Shown here piece after piece: positions 6,109 through 13,134 of a stretch of 64,000 nt of DNA (position 1 is its first letter; every line of letters begins with the position of its first letter). This DNA comes from Chengkuizengella marina (GTDB lineage: Bacteria > Bacillota > Bacilli > Paenibacillales > KCTC-33759), in contig NZ_SIJB01000013.1 of assembly GCF_009910845.1 (NCBI RefSeq), forward strand, positions 1 to 64,000, written 5' to 3'. Under the pieces are notes generated by a model. That model worked only from the letters and a program-made list of their open reading frames with translations, did not search any database and was not told the origin of the DNA. The translations under genes and the position numbers were made by a program.

Positions 6109-7275
6109 TTAAAAACCTCTGACATAATCATAATCTACATTTTCCCACTTACTAGTAGAAGATAAAGCAGTATATCTTGCAGATTCTAACATCTCAGCAG
6201 TTCTTTTACTAAAAGTTAATCTCTGATTTGTTGCATAACTTGTACTCGTAATTCCAGCAAGAACGCCAATCATACCTACAAGTTGAGCACATGCTGTAAC
6301 CCAACCGATTGGACCCGTTGTCCACCCCGCAATAAATACTGCTAATCCTACTAATGTCCATAAAAATTCTTTACCTTCTTGTTCATGAATTGATTCTTCT
6401 GTATCCATACCATCAAAGAAATATTCATCATAATCATCAATATATCCTTTAAAATTATTTAAGGTATTTGCATTTAATGAGCTTCCAGCAGTTGACCCAG
6501 TTATTCTATAATATTTATTTGGCTCAATATCAGCAAAAACTTGAGCTGTGAATTCTGAGCTTGAAAGATCATGATTATAATAATTATCAAATCCCCCACA
6601 CATTTCGACAACACCACTTCGAACAGGGCAATTACCTTCATGGCTTGCTATTTGAACTAGATTTTTTTCCAATTTCATAATACTAGATAAATCTACATCC
6701 ATTTTAATTTGAGAAATTTCCTTTTTAAGTTCTTCAATAGATTCTTTTGTAAATCCTATTGACTCTACATAATCAGATTTCTCAATAGATAGTTCTTTTG
6801 AAGATTTAATAATATAATCGGACAATTCCTGTTCTTCCTCTAAACTAAGAATAAAACTATCATTTTTTTTATCTTTGTGATGTGATTTAATCTTTATTGT
6901 TTTTGGTGAATTGTATTCTTTTTCTTTTACTTTTTCCTTTGCTTTACCCGTTTTATAGTCGTTTCTATATTCGGAATATTTTACGATTGATTTAGTAAAA
7001 TTATCATCAAGATCATAGTAATCTTCAATTGTATACAATTTAGTTAATATTTTCTTACTCGAATCTTCAATAACAGTTATTGAATTAACATGTTTATAAC
7101 CATCTTTTTTAAAAACTCCCTCAAGATATGTAGTAGTATCTACACTGAAAGATTCTACGGTGGTTATAGTATTTAGATTCTTATTATCTAAGGCATATGA
7201 TGGATTTATAGATGTAACTCCTATAAGAGTTAAGCAAAGCATAATAGAGATATATTTGATTAATCTTCCCTTCAT
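6109..7275 (-). CDS. Secreted bacteriocin-like protein (388 aa)
   Basis: Exported protein: MKGRLIKYISIMLCLTLIG...SYALD is a classic signal peptide with a likely cut after about residue 27. A Lys/Asp/Glu-rich middle (about 30-210) is followed by a Cys pair (CPVRSGVVEMCGGFDNYY). Next come a compact domain and, around residues 310-350, a strongly hydrophobic Gly/Ala-rich segment (TLVGLAVFIAGWTTGPIGWV, then LVGMIGVLAGITS) typical of membrane-inserting bacteriocins. It brings to mind large bacteriocins such as geobacillin-26, but I could not confirm this. ATG at 7275 after AAAGGATG; 23 codons upstream are excluded. Confidence 0.6.
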   Translation of the reverse strand: MKGRLIKYISIMLCLTLIGVTSINPSYALDNKNLNTITTVESFSVDTTTYLEGVFKKDGYKHVNSITVIEDSSKKILTKLYTIEDYYDLDDNFTKSIVKYSEYRNDYKTGKAKEKVKEKEYNSPKTIKIKSHHKDKKNDSFILSLEEEQELSDYIIKSSKELSIEKSDYVESIGFTKESIEELKKEISQIKMDVDLSSIMKLEKNLVQIASHEGNCPVRSGVVEMCGGFDNYYNHDLSSSEFTAQVFADIEPNKYYRITGSTAGSSLNANTLNNFKGYIDDYDEYFFDGMDTEESIHEQEGKEFLWTLVGLAVFIAGWTTGPIGWVTACAQLVGMIGVLAGITSTSYATNQRLTFSKRTAEMLESARYTALSSTSKWENVDYDYVRGF

Positions 7276-7501
7276 AAAAACATCCTTTCTACTATAATAA
7301 TTAAATATAATGAACCTAAGATATATATTGAAAGTCGGCGCCAAACTGACAATCTTAGTGTGATTGAATCAATGTTTTTATGGTTATCTTCTTATGCTTA
7401 TTTGGAAGTATTTTTAAATATTATTCTTTTTTAAATTTAGATATAAATAATACCATATAAAAGCATGTGTTGTAAAGTATATACAAAATTGTATATATAA
7501 A

Positions 7502-7553
7502 CAAAAAACCACCGACATAAAGTCAGTGGTTCGGTCTCACCCCTAATGAGACC
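7502..7553 (-). terminator. Terminator of the XRE gene plus adjoining hairpin
   Basis: On the minus strand: AACCACTGAC...GTCGGTGGTT followed by a T-run (TTTTTTG), a clear Rho-independent terminator for the XRE gene. A second 7-bp hairpin (GGTCTCA/TGAGACC) lies just ahead of it. The rest of 7276-7643 holds no gene that I can see. Confidence 0.75.
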
Positions 7554-7643
7554 ATTTGCCCATAAAAAATCAGTTTTGGAAATGCATATTTAAAGGGGTT
7601 TGGAATGGTACCTCTATTATATCAAACACCTAATATTTTACAA

Positions 7644-7877
7644 TTACCAAAATTTCTTTTTTGTAGCCTTTGGATCAACTTCATTAATAACTTCCATTAT
7701 TTTATCTTTTGTTTTTCTATTCGGGTGACGATCTTCATCTTCTCGACATAAATCAGATATCGTTGATTTATTGATGCCTGTTTTTTCTCCTAGTTCTTTT
7801 TGTGAAATTTTATTTTCATCCATCCAACTTCCTAATTTAGACCTATTACGTCCTAATCCCTTTCCCCAAATAACCAT
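7644..7877 (-). CDS. XRE-family helix-turn-helix repressor (77 aa)
   Basis: Cro/C1-type helix-turn-helix spanning residues about 14-60: LGSWMDENKISQKELGEKTGINKSTISDLC, the standard XRE Q-x-x-L-A-x-x-x-G signature. A short basic tail follows (KATKKKFW). It has no sensor domain. It is transcribed away from the small ORF at 8014 and the RRNPP receptor, with a perfect palindrome in the gap, an arrangement typical of a phage lysogeny switch. AAAGGTAGTGAT precedes the ATG. Its regulatory target is inferred from position. Confidence 0.85.
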   Translation of the reverse strand: MVIWGKGLGRNRSKLGSWMDENKISQKELGEKTGINKSTISDLCREDEDRHPNRKTKDKIMEVINEVDPKATKKKFW

Positions 7878-7937
7878 GATATCACTACCTTTCTAGTAAT
7901 ATCATGGACAGCCCTATTAAAAATTAAACGTACAAAG

Positions 7938-7956
7938 TTACGCATTTTATGCGTAA
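7938..7956. promoter_or_regulatory. Candidate XRE operator
   Basis: TTACGCAT, 3 nt, ATGCGTAA: a perfect 8-bp inverted repeat in the divergent region between the XRE gene and the 33-codon ORF. Only one copy is seen. Confidence 0.6.
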
Positions 7957-8013
7957 TAATGGACAATCCATGTCACATAGACTTTTACAAATAAGTGAAG
8001 GAGGGGTTTGATA

Positions 8014-8115
8014 ATGAAAAATGAGCTTAGAATTACGATTGATTTTAAATTATATATCCATATCATAAATGAAGGATTATTGAGGCTAATAAAAATGATT
8101 AAGGGATTTTTGTAG
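8014..8115 (+). CDS. Small ORF with strong ribosome site (33 aa)
   Basis: Too short for usual gene calling, but it has AAGGAGGGG 7 nt before its ATG. The predicted peptide (MKNELRITIDF...LLRLIKMIKGFL) is cationic, with an amphipathic or hydrophobic C-terminal half. It occupies the position, divergent from the XRE repressor, where phages put an early or cro-like gene, and lies 195 nt before the RRNPP receptor. I do not recognise the product; a small toxin-like or regulatory peptide is possible. Confidence 0.45.
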   Translation: MKNELRITIDFKLYIHIINEGLLRLIKMIKGFL

Positions 8116-8310
8116 GTTATTAAGTAAAGTTTTAAGAACAAAACCCGATATGTGACATAATTTTCCAAAAATTGCTTTATCAAAGCAAAATATATTAAAT
8201 AATAAGCGTGTTTTACAATATGTTTCCCAATACAATAGACTGTTTTCTGATGATAAGATATCTATACAGACTTTAATTGTAAAAATATAGAACGGTAAAG
8301 GATGAATAAA

Positions 8311-9585
8311 ATGATTACCTACACAACGCATTCAACATTAGGGGAACTCATTCGACATCATCGGAAACAAGCAGAAATGACATTAGCCAAATTAAGTGAA
8401 TTAACTAATTTCCATAAACCAAATTTATCTCGTATTGAATCGGGAAGGACTAAACGTCCGACCTTGGCAACTATTCAAAAAATCGGATCTGTATTAGAGA
8501 TACCTTATGAAGAGTGGGCAGAGAGATATATAGAGATTGAAGAAAGATCTGAGGTTTTATTAACTATTTTAAATGACTTTATTCATTCCGAAGACATTCA
8601 ATTTCTAAAAAAATTATCAAAGAAGATCCTTCAATCTCCTAATGAGGATAGCGTAGATTTAGTAGAGAAACTTTATTCTAAAATTGAAAATATAAAGGAG
8701 ACTTCTATTAAACTAGATTTATATCAAATGATTAGTAATTATTCACTAACTCATGGAATCATGCCTTATTTCACAAAAAGTTTGTTACAAACTTATCTAA
8801 TTGAGCGGGATGATTTTTCCAGACTTCGCTCGACTTATAGTTCTGGAAAAAGTATAATAGAATTTGAAGAGTTCCTTAACAGCGATGAGAAGGGTATAAT
8901 GTACTATAAATTATCGGTCCATGCTTACAACTTATGTTTATTCAAGGAGAGTATAGAGTTGGGTAAAAAAGCATTGGATGAAAAGATTCGTGATAGAATG
9001 CGGGCGAATACGATTCTTGCTGTATGTAATAGTTACTACCGCTTAAGTGATTTTAAACAGACAAAACAGTATTATTTTCAGTATAAGAAATTTTCACTTG
9101 CGGAAGTGAAAGATAACTGCAATTTAATCAAATCCAACCTATACTCATTGAGTGAGGATTATCAGTTAGCTATTTCAGTTTTACAGGGAAACCTAACACA
9201 ATATGGAGATGATTCATTGCTACATGCAGTAAACCAATTAATTGCTTTATATTTTCAAACGAATAATCTACCAAAAATTCAACATCTTATTGAGCTAGAA
9301 GAGAAACTTTTATCCATTCCATGTGTCACTCCGTTTAAAAAAGCTGAGTTAGCCCTCTACTTTAGACTAAAAGGAGAATATTTTACCCTAACAGGCAGAG
9401 TAGAAGAAGGGATAGAGTGTTACTTGGAGGCGGCAAAACAATACGGCAAGATTGATCTTATTGCTAATGAAAGTGAATGTTTACAACAAATTACATATAC
9501 TAATAATAAAAGTGATGCATTCTATATTTGTGAGAAACTAGGGACTTATTATAATGACAAAGTTAGGAAAGGGGTTTTGGTATGA
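8311..9585 (+). CDS. RRNPP-type receptor: XRE HTH + TPR domain (424 aa)
   Basis: An N-terminal XRE helix-turn-helix (residues about 8-65: LGELIRHHRKQAEMTLAKLSEL, NLSRIESGRTKRPTLATI) is followed by about 350 residues of helical TPR-like repeats. This is the architecture of the PlcR/NprR/Rgg family, whose TPR domain binds a re-imported signalling peptide. The clinching context is a 36-codon secreted-peptide gene whose ATG overlaps this gene's TGA. ATG at 8311 is preferred over 8302 because the AAAGG site leaves no spacing for the latter. Within a prophage it may steer lysogeny, like arbitrium AimR. Regulon unknown. Confidence 0.85.
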   Translation: MITYTTHSTLGELIRHHRKQAEMTLAKLSELTNFHKPNLSRIESGRTKRPTLATIQKIGSVLEIPYEEWAERYIEIEERSEVLLTILNDFIHSEDIQFLKKLSKKILQSPNEDSVDLVEKLYSKIENIKETSIKLDLYQMISNYSLTHGIMPYFTKSLLQTYLIERDDFSRLRSTYSSGKSIIEFEEFLNSDEKGIMYYKLSVHAYNLCLFKESIELGKKALDEKIRDRMRANTILAVCNSYYRLSDFKQTKQYYFQYKKFSLAEVKDNCNLIKSNLYSLSEDYQLAISVLQGNLTQYGDDSLLHAVNQLIALYFQTNNLPKIQHLIELEEKLLSIPCVTPFKKAELALYFRLKGEYFTLTGRVEEGIECYLEAAKQYGKIDLIANESECLQQITYTNNKSDAFYICEKLGTYYNDKVRKGVLV

Positions 9586-9692
9586 AAAGAACATTGAAAT
9601 TTAAGTTAGTCATTGCATTGCTTGCATTAGTTAACATGCCAGAAATTGCACCAGAAATTCTTCCATTATTTGATCCAGATCCAGACTGGTAG
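9582..9692 (+). CDS. Signalling pre-peptide of the RRNPP pair (36 aa)
   Basis: Overlaps the receptor stop (ATGA). The product has a basic N-terminus (MKRTLKFK), a hydrophobic secretion-signal core (LVIALLALVNM), then an acidic Pro-rich tail ending in LPLFDPDPDW. This is the standard build of Phr/PapR/NprX/AimP precursors, in which the last 5-10 residues become the mature signal. GGAAAGGGG precedes the ATG and a terminator follows. The tail is strikingly unlike PapR (LPFEF-type) or NprX, so the specificity would be new to me. Confidence 0.82.
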   Translation: MKRTLKFKLVIALLALVNMPEIAPEILPLFDPDPDW

Positions 9693-9710
9693 AAAATTAA
9701 AAGCCAGTAC

Positions 9711-9747
9711 AAAAAACCATCTACTAAGGAGAGTAGAATGGTTTTTT
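9711..9747 (+). terminator. Terminator after the pre-peptide gene
   Basis: AACCATCTACT / AGTAGAATGGTT stem with a one-base bulge, followed by TTTTTTT. Confidence 0.8.
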
Positions 9748-10084
9748 TGTGTATAGAAAATTTGTTAGCAAGTTTTTTGAAAAAATAAATTTTGAACTAA
9801 CCTATGATATTATATTAATAACTTCAAGAAAAATCCAAAATTTTATGAATTTTGTAAATTTAGGAGGGGATGAAATCAATACCATTATGTTTGTTTAATA
9901 AATACCTTAGTAGGGTAAGGTTTAGTTTCCACAGAGGATGGTGATACATAGAACATCCCTGATAATTGTTCGCAGCAATTACCAGGGACATAGAACAAAA
10001 AATTTTTCATTCTAATTATAAACAACTTTGTTTGATAAGTCACTTTTAAAAATTTTGATCAAATTTTACATGAAAATTAAATTC
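9748..10084 (+). other. Gap with strong hairpin and possible small RNA or micro-ORF
   Basis: No ordinary gene. TTGAAC (9792) with an AT-rich -10 about 17 nt on, and AGGAGGGG at 9862 directly touching an ATG that opens a 24-codon frame (9870-9944, MKSIPLCLF...HRGW), suggest a short transcript; the zero spacing makes translation doubtful. At 9956-9988 a 13-bp stem (TCCCTGATAATTG / CAATTACCAGGGA, one mismatch) closes a 7-nt loop. In arbitrium phages the receptor's target AimX lies at this position. Confidence 0.4.
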
Positions 10085-10125
10085 ACGAACATTTGTTCGT
10101 AACAATACTAAATTTGGTGTATAAT
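10085..10125 (+). promoter_or_regulatory. LexA (SOS) box overlapping a promoter
   Basis: ACGAACATTTGTTCGT (10085-10100) is a perfect CGAAC-N4-GTTCG palindrome. TATAAT follows at 10120-10125, placing the box over the -35 region of the promoter for the small gene at 10163. Confidence 0.85.
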
Positions 10126-10162
10126 GAAATTAACATAACTTTTCGAGGGGGGAGAATTTTAT

Positions 10163-10303
10163 TTGAATAATAAACCTAGTATTGAATTAGAAAAAATAAT
10201 CTTGAAATGTAATGATCCAGAATATATTATAAGTCAACTTCGAGAAATAATTAACCAATCAGAAAAAGCGAAACAGGAATTTTTAAAAGATGATTCTTTT
10301 TAA
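10163..10303 (+). CDS. SOS-controlled small protein (46 aa)
   Basis: A TTG-start frame with a very strong GAGGGGGGAG site 8 nt upstream, beneath a LexA box. The peptide is acidic-basic and helical (KPSIELEKIILKCNDPEYII, then QLREIINQSEKAKQEFLKDD), with no membrane segment and no family I recognise. It is the last gene before the integration boundary. Damage induction plus this position suggest an element-encoded regulator or excision helper, but nothing in the sequence proves that. Confidence 0.6.
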   Translation: MNNKPSIELEKIILKCNDPEYIISQLREIINQSEKAKQEFLKDDSF

Positions 10304-10547
10304 CAATAAATCACCAAATAAAATAATTATTTGACAACCAATTTGACAACGCAGTCTCATCTGAAGGGGTAAGAATATAGAAATTGAGAGAAAAATATAC
10401 CGCAGTAGAATGAGGTTGAGTAAGTAGAGAGAAGGCACCAAAAACTTAATACTGTGAGGTAAAATAAAGGAATTTGAAAGAAGGATAAAGCTAAGAAAAA
10501 CTATATAAATAAGTAGAGAGATGGGGGTGGAATACCCCCTCTCAGCT
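10304..10547. other. Gap before the attachment site
   Basis: No gene or recognisable integrase remnant. Contains two near copies of TTTGACAAC (10331 and 10343) and a GGGGGT/ACCCCC hairpin at 10523-10539 just before the tRNA fragment. Confidence 0.4.
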
Positions 10548-10592
10548 CTGGCAGCGTAGAGGTCAGGGGTTCGATCCCCCTTGGCTCCACCA
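10548..10592 (+). other. attL/attR-type site: 3' fragment of tRNA-Ala(GGC)
   Basis: The 45 nt start exactly at an alanine anticodon loop (CTGGCAG, anticodon GGC) and run through the 3' anticodon stem (CGTAG), variable loop (AGGTC), T arm (AGGGG TTCGATC CCCCT), the acceptor strand TGGCTCC, discriminator A and CCA. No 5' half (GGxGCCA, D arm) lies upstream. Such a 3' fragment is what tyrosine-recombinase elements leave at the end away from the reconstituted tRNA. Its orientation puts the element to the left, in agreement with the phage genes there. Confidence 0.82.
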
Positions 10593-10770
10593 TAAATTTA
10601 TTTTGGAAACCTTTAATAATAAAGTTTTTTTTATTGTATAACTCATCAGATTCTCTATAAATCCACCCATTTTTTCAAAAATGAACAAACGTCTAATGCA
10701 TTACAATAGTCATTTAATAAGATAAAGTATCTAACACTTTTTGGATTATATTGAGTGGAAGGTGTATAGG

Positions 10771-11190
10771 ATGTCGATCTTTGATGATACAAAATGTGAC
10801 TGCTGTGTTTGTTCCATGCAATGTGTTTTAGAACAGTTAGTTGGGGAGGAAGTCATCATTTTAATTCCAACATCTAATCCAGTTAATCTCGTGATAAATG
10901 ATGTTAATGACTTTATAGTATTTACTTCACAAGGAAACTATCCTATTTGTAATATTGTTGCGGTTTTTATACCAATGCCTAGAGGAAATTTAAAGCTAAA
11001 ACCTATTAAAAAAAATGTAGGCGTATGTAGTTGTTGTAAAGCGCCAATGACAAATGTATTAAAATTACTTAAAGGAAGAGATGTATTCGTGGAAACATTA
11101 GGGTTCGTCCCTAATGTGTTGGGCACAGTTACTGATATTGGAGAGGGGATTACAGTAGTAACTGGTAGTGGTACTAGTAATTTCCAGTAA
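10771..11190 (+). CDS. CxCCVC-family Cys-rich protein, copy 6 (139 aa)
   Basis: A sixth family member, on the opposite strand and just outside the tRNA boundary. MSIFDDTK, CDCCVCSMQCVLEQL (Pro changed to Ser in the motif), then CSCCKAPMTNVLKLL in the middle. It ends early (GTGTSNFQ) and lacks the final strand and Cys found in the others. ATG at 10771 follows AAGGTGTATAGG. The CCAGTC box of the element copies is not clearly present; a poorer CATTTAATA lies upstream. It may be the host gene from which the array arose, or a remnant of an earlier insertion. Confidence 0.78.
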   Translation: MSIFDDTKCDCCVCSMQCVLEQLVGEEVIILIPTSNPVNLVINDVNDFIVFTSQGNYPICNIVAVFIPMPRGNLKLKPIKKNVGVCSCCKAPMTNVLKLLKGRDVFVETLGFVPNVLGTVTDIGEGITVVTGSGTSNFQ

Positions 11191-11478
11191 ATAAAACTAT
11201 AATAAAAACTTAAAATTTCTTGTATACGAATGGTTAAAAAATACATGCATAGAAAAGATAAATCAGTCCATACTATCCTTGACGGTGAAAGAGAGGTGTG
11301 GTTCCGTTGGACAACCAATTCCACGAATCAGCCAAAGTGATTCTGTCTGATTCGATGTAAGAAGCCATGCTTGTGGAGTGAGCTTAAAAAACTTAAACCC
11401 AAGTAGTTAAGTTATTGTGTAACAATAATGAGACAAAAGTTTCTTCGCGTTAAATGTAGAATCTAACTAACACCGTCA
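11191..11478 (+). other. Gap with possible structured RNA
   Basis: No gene. At about 11328-11358 CGAATCAG and CTGATTCG form an 8-bp stem, followed by GAAGCCATGCTT, a 12-mer that recurs at 57541 in another non-coding stretch. The region ends in a good terminator, so a small RNA or a long 3' UTR is possible. Confidence 0.35.
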
Positions 11479-11504
11479 AAAGGTCCCTTCATTGGGACCT
11501 TTTT
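11479..11504 (+). terminator. Rho-independent terminator
   Basis: AGGTCCC, 6 nt, GGGACCT followed by TTTTA. Confidence 0.8.
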
Positions 11505-11574
11505 ATGTCACCTTAATAAATTGGTTATTCTTTTGTTTAGATAAATTTTTCAGATTAATATTGGAGGTGATGAG

Positions 11575-11706
11575 GTGGATGATTTAAGTCAATTTATAAA
11601 CGAAATTAATGAGACAAATAAAAAAAATGAAAAAAATAAAAAACACTATGGTAAAGGGCAGCCGAATAGAAAGTTACAAAACAAACAGCATGCAACTAAT
11701 AAATGA
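11575..11706 (+). CDS. DUF4023-like small protein (43 aa)
   Basis: GTG start with TTGGAGGTGATG before it. The very hydrophilic, Lys/Asn-rich peptide (FINEINETNKKNEKN, HYGKGQPNRKLQNKQHATNK) matches the pattern of DUF4023, small proteins of Bacillus and Paenibacillus with a conserved GKGxPxxKLxNKxHxTNK tail. Function unknown in the family; possibly spore-associated. ATG alternatives nearby run straight into stops. Confidence 0.65.
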   Translation: MDDLSQFINEINETNKKNEKNKKHYGKGQPNRKLQNKQHATNK

Positions 11707-11717
11707 ATTATTTAAAT

Positions 11718-11754
11718 AACCCCTAATAGTTATCATGTTAACTACTTGGGGTTT
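11718..11754. terminator. Bidirectional terminator
   Basis: AACCCC...TAGTTA/TAACTA...GGGGTT two-part stem between the convergent DUF4023-like and K+ channel genes. Confidence 0.7.
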
Positions 11755-11764
11755 ATGTTTAATT

Positions 11765-12544
11765 CTAAGGTATTATACCGTTCTCAGATTTATCTTTATT
11801 CTTCAATTTATGAAGCATATCAATCATCGTATCAATCTCTTCATTAGTTAATTCATCCAAACGATCTAGTTCTTTTTTTAAATAGTCTACTTTTGGATTT
11901 TCTTTTTTGTTCCCATCCATAAAATAAGTTGCTACAGATCCTGTAACCATACCTATTAAACCTATTCCAAATACCATAAGAACAACAGCTATCATTCTTC
12001 CCCATGGTGTTTCAGGATAGAAGTCACCATAACCTACTGTTGTAGCTGTAACAATACTGTACCAAATTGCATCATCATAACTTTCTACGGAAGGCTCTAC
12101 GAAATAAATTGGAATAGAGGCAATAAAAATTAAAGCGAATACTGATGCAATGACTTTGTTCAACCCATTAATTTCTAAAATTTCTCTAATAGATGGTCTT
12201 AATAATCTAGACAAAATAGCAATGGCTCTTACAACGCGAAATAAACGAACAATTCTTGCAAGTTGGAAAATGGCGTCAAATGGAATAATAGCAATGATAT
12301 CAAAGGGATTTTTTTTAATATATTTCCATTTTTTTTCAGAAGTATAAAAACGAATCGATACATCAATAAAAAATATACCCCATACAATCCAATCTACAAG
12401 TAATAAAGTTTTATTTTCTGATACAAAAGCTAAAGATACAGAAGTAACGGCTAATATGAATAAAGAGATCTCATAGATTACAGATAGCTTTTTCATAAAA
12501 ATTAAATCACTCACTTTCGAAAAATAATTTAGATGATGGTTCAT
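11765..12544 (-). CDS. Voltage-gated potassium channel (259 aa)
   Basis: Six-transmembrane ion-channel protein. S4 carries regularly spaced arginines (ARIVRLFRVVRAIAILSRLLR, residues about 95-115), the pore has the K+ selectivity filter TATTVGYGDFYP (about 165-176), and S6 follows (VVLMVFGIGLIGMVTGSVATYF). A short cytoplasmic coiled tail ends it. Homologues conduct K+ across the plasma membrane and set membrane potential. The ribosome site is weak for the first ATG; the in-frame ATG at 12496 (MKKLSVIYE), just before S1, is a possible alternative. Single gene. Confidence 0.88.
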   Translation of the reverse strand: MNHHLNYFSKVSDLIFMKKLSVIYEISLFILAVTSVSLAFVSENKTLLLVDWIVWGIFFIDVSIRFYTSEKKWKYIKKNPFDIIAIIPFDAIFQLARIVRLFRVVRAIAILSRLLRPSIREILEINGLNKVIASVFALIFIASIPIYFVEPSVESYDDAIWYSIVTATTVGYGDFYPETPWGRMIAVVLMVFGIGLIGMVTGSVATYFMDGNKKENPKVDYLKKELDRLDELTNEEIDTMIDMLHKLKNKDKSENGIIP

Positions 12545-12603
12545 TTTATTTTTTAATTTAATATATGTTAAAATAATAGTTATTTGAATGAAAAGGTGAT
12601 TCT

Positions 12604-13041
12604 ATGAAATTTAAAAAATTTATGCTTTCAGATGGATTGTACGTTAGCTGGGCTATTTCTCTCATCGCAACATTGGGAAGCTTATATTTTTCTGAAATTA
12701 GAGAGTACATTCCATGCACATATTGTTGGTATCAGCGTATCTTAATGTATCCTTTAGTCATATTAATAGGAATAGCAGCGATAAGAAAAGATCATAAAAT
12801 TGTGATTTACACCTTGCCTATGACACTATTAGGCATTTTCATATCGGGTTATCATTATATCATTCAAAAAACATCATTATTTCAAGATACAGGTGATAGT
12901 TGTGGTATTATTCCTTGTAACGCAAGTTATATTAACTGGCTTAACTTTATAACGATTCCCTTTCTTTCTTTTACAGCATTTACTTTAATATCTATCATTT
13001 TATTGTATATTTGGAAAAACACATCGAATGAGAAAGCGTAA
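12604..13041 (+). CDS. bdbC: Disulfide bond formation protein, DsbB/BdbC family (145 aa)
   Basis: Four-helix membrane oxidoreductase. The first pair CTYC sits in the diagnostic IPCTYCWYQRILMYPL (residues about 38-53); the second pair is CGIIPC (about 101-106) in the second extracellular loop. BdbC passes electrons from a DsbA-like partner to quinone and helps fold secreted Cys proteins. No bdbD partner is adjacent, so it must lie elsewhere. AAAGGTGATTCT precedes the ATG. Confidence 0.92.
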   Translation: MKFKKFMLSDGLYVSWAISLIATLGSLYFSEIREYIPCTYCWYQRILMYPLVILIGIAAIRKDHKIVIYTLPMTLLGIFISGYHYIIQKTSLFQDTGDSCGIIPCNASYINWLNFITIPFLSFTAFTLISIILLYIWKNTSNEKA

Positions 13042-13134
13042 ATTGAATAAATAATCTAGGTACGCTTTCTTACATATAAACATATCTTAATCATTGTATA
13101 ACAACATTTTATTATTGTGAAGGAAGCGGTTCAT

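Noticed and set aside
6109-7344. Start of the bacteriocin-like protein at 7344
   Set aside because: The upstream 23 codons would bury the signal peptide; AAAGGATG lies before the ATG at 7275.
9870-9944. 24-codon frame as a firm gene
   Set aside because: The ribosome site touches the start codon with no spacing, so only a possible feature is noted.
10304-10547. An integrase gene next to the attachment site
   Set aside because: No frame longer than a few dozen codons, and no recombinase motif on either strand.
10548-10592. An intact tRNA-Ala gene
   Set aside because: The 5' acceptor strand, D arm and 5' anticodon stem are missing, so only the 3' part is present.
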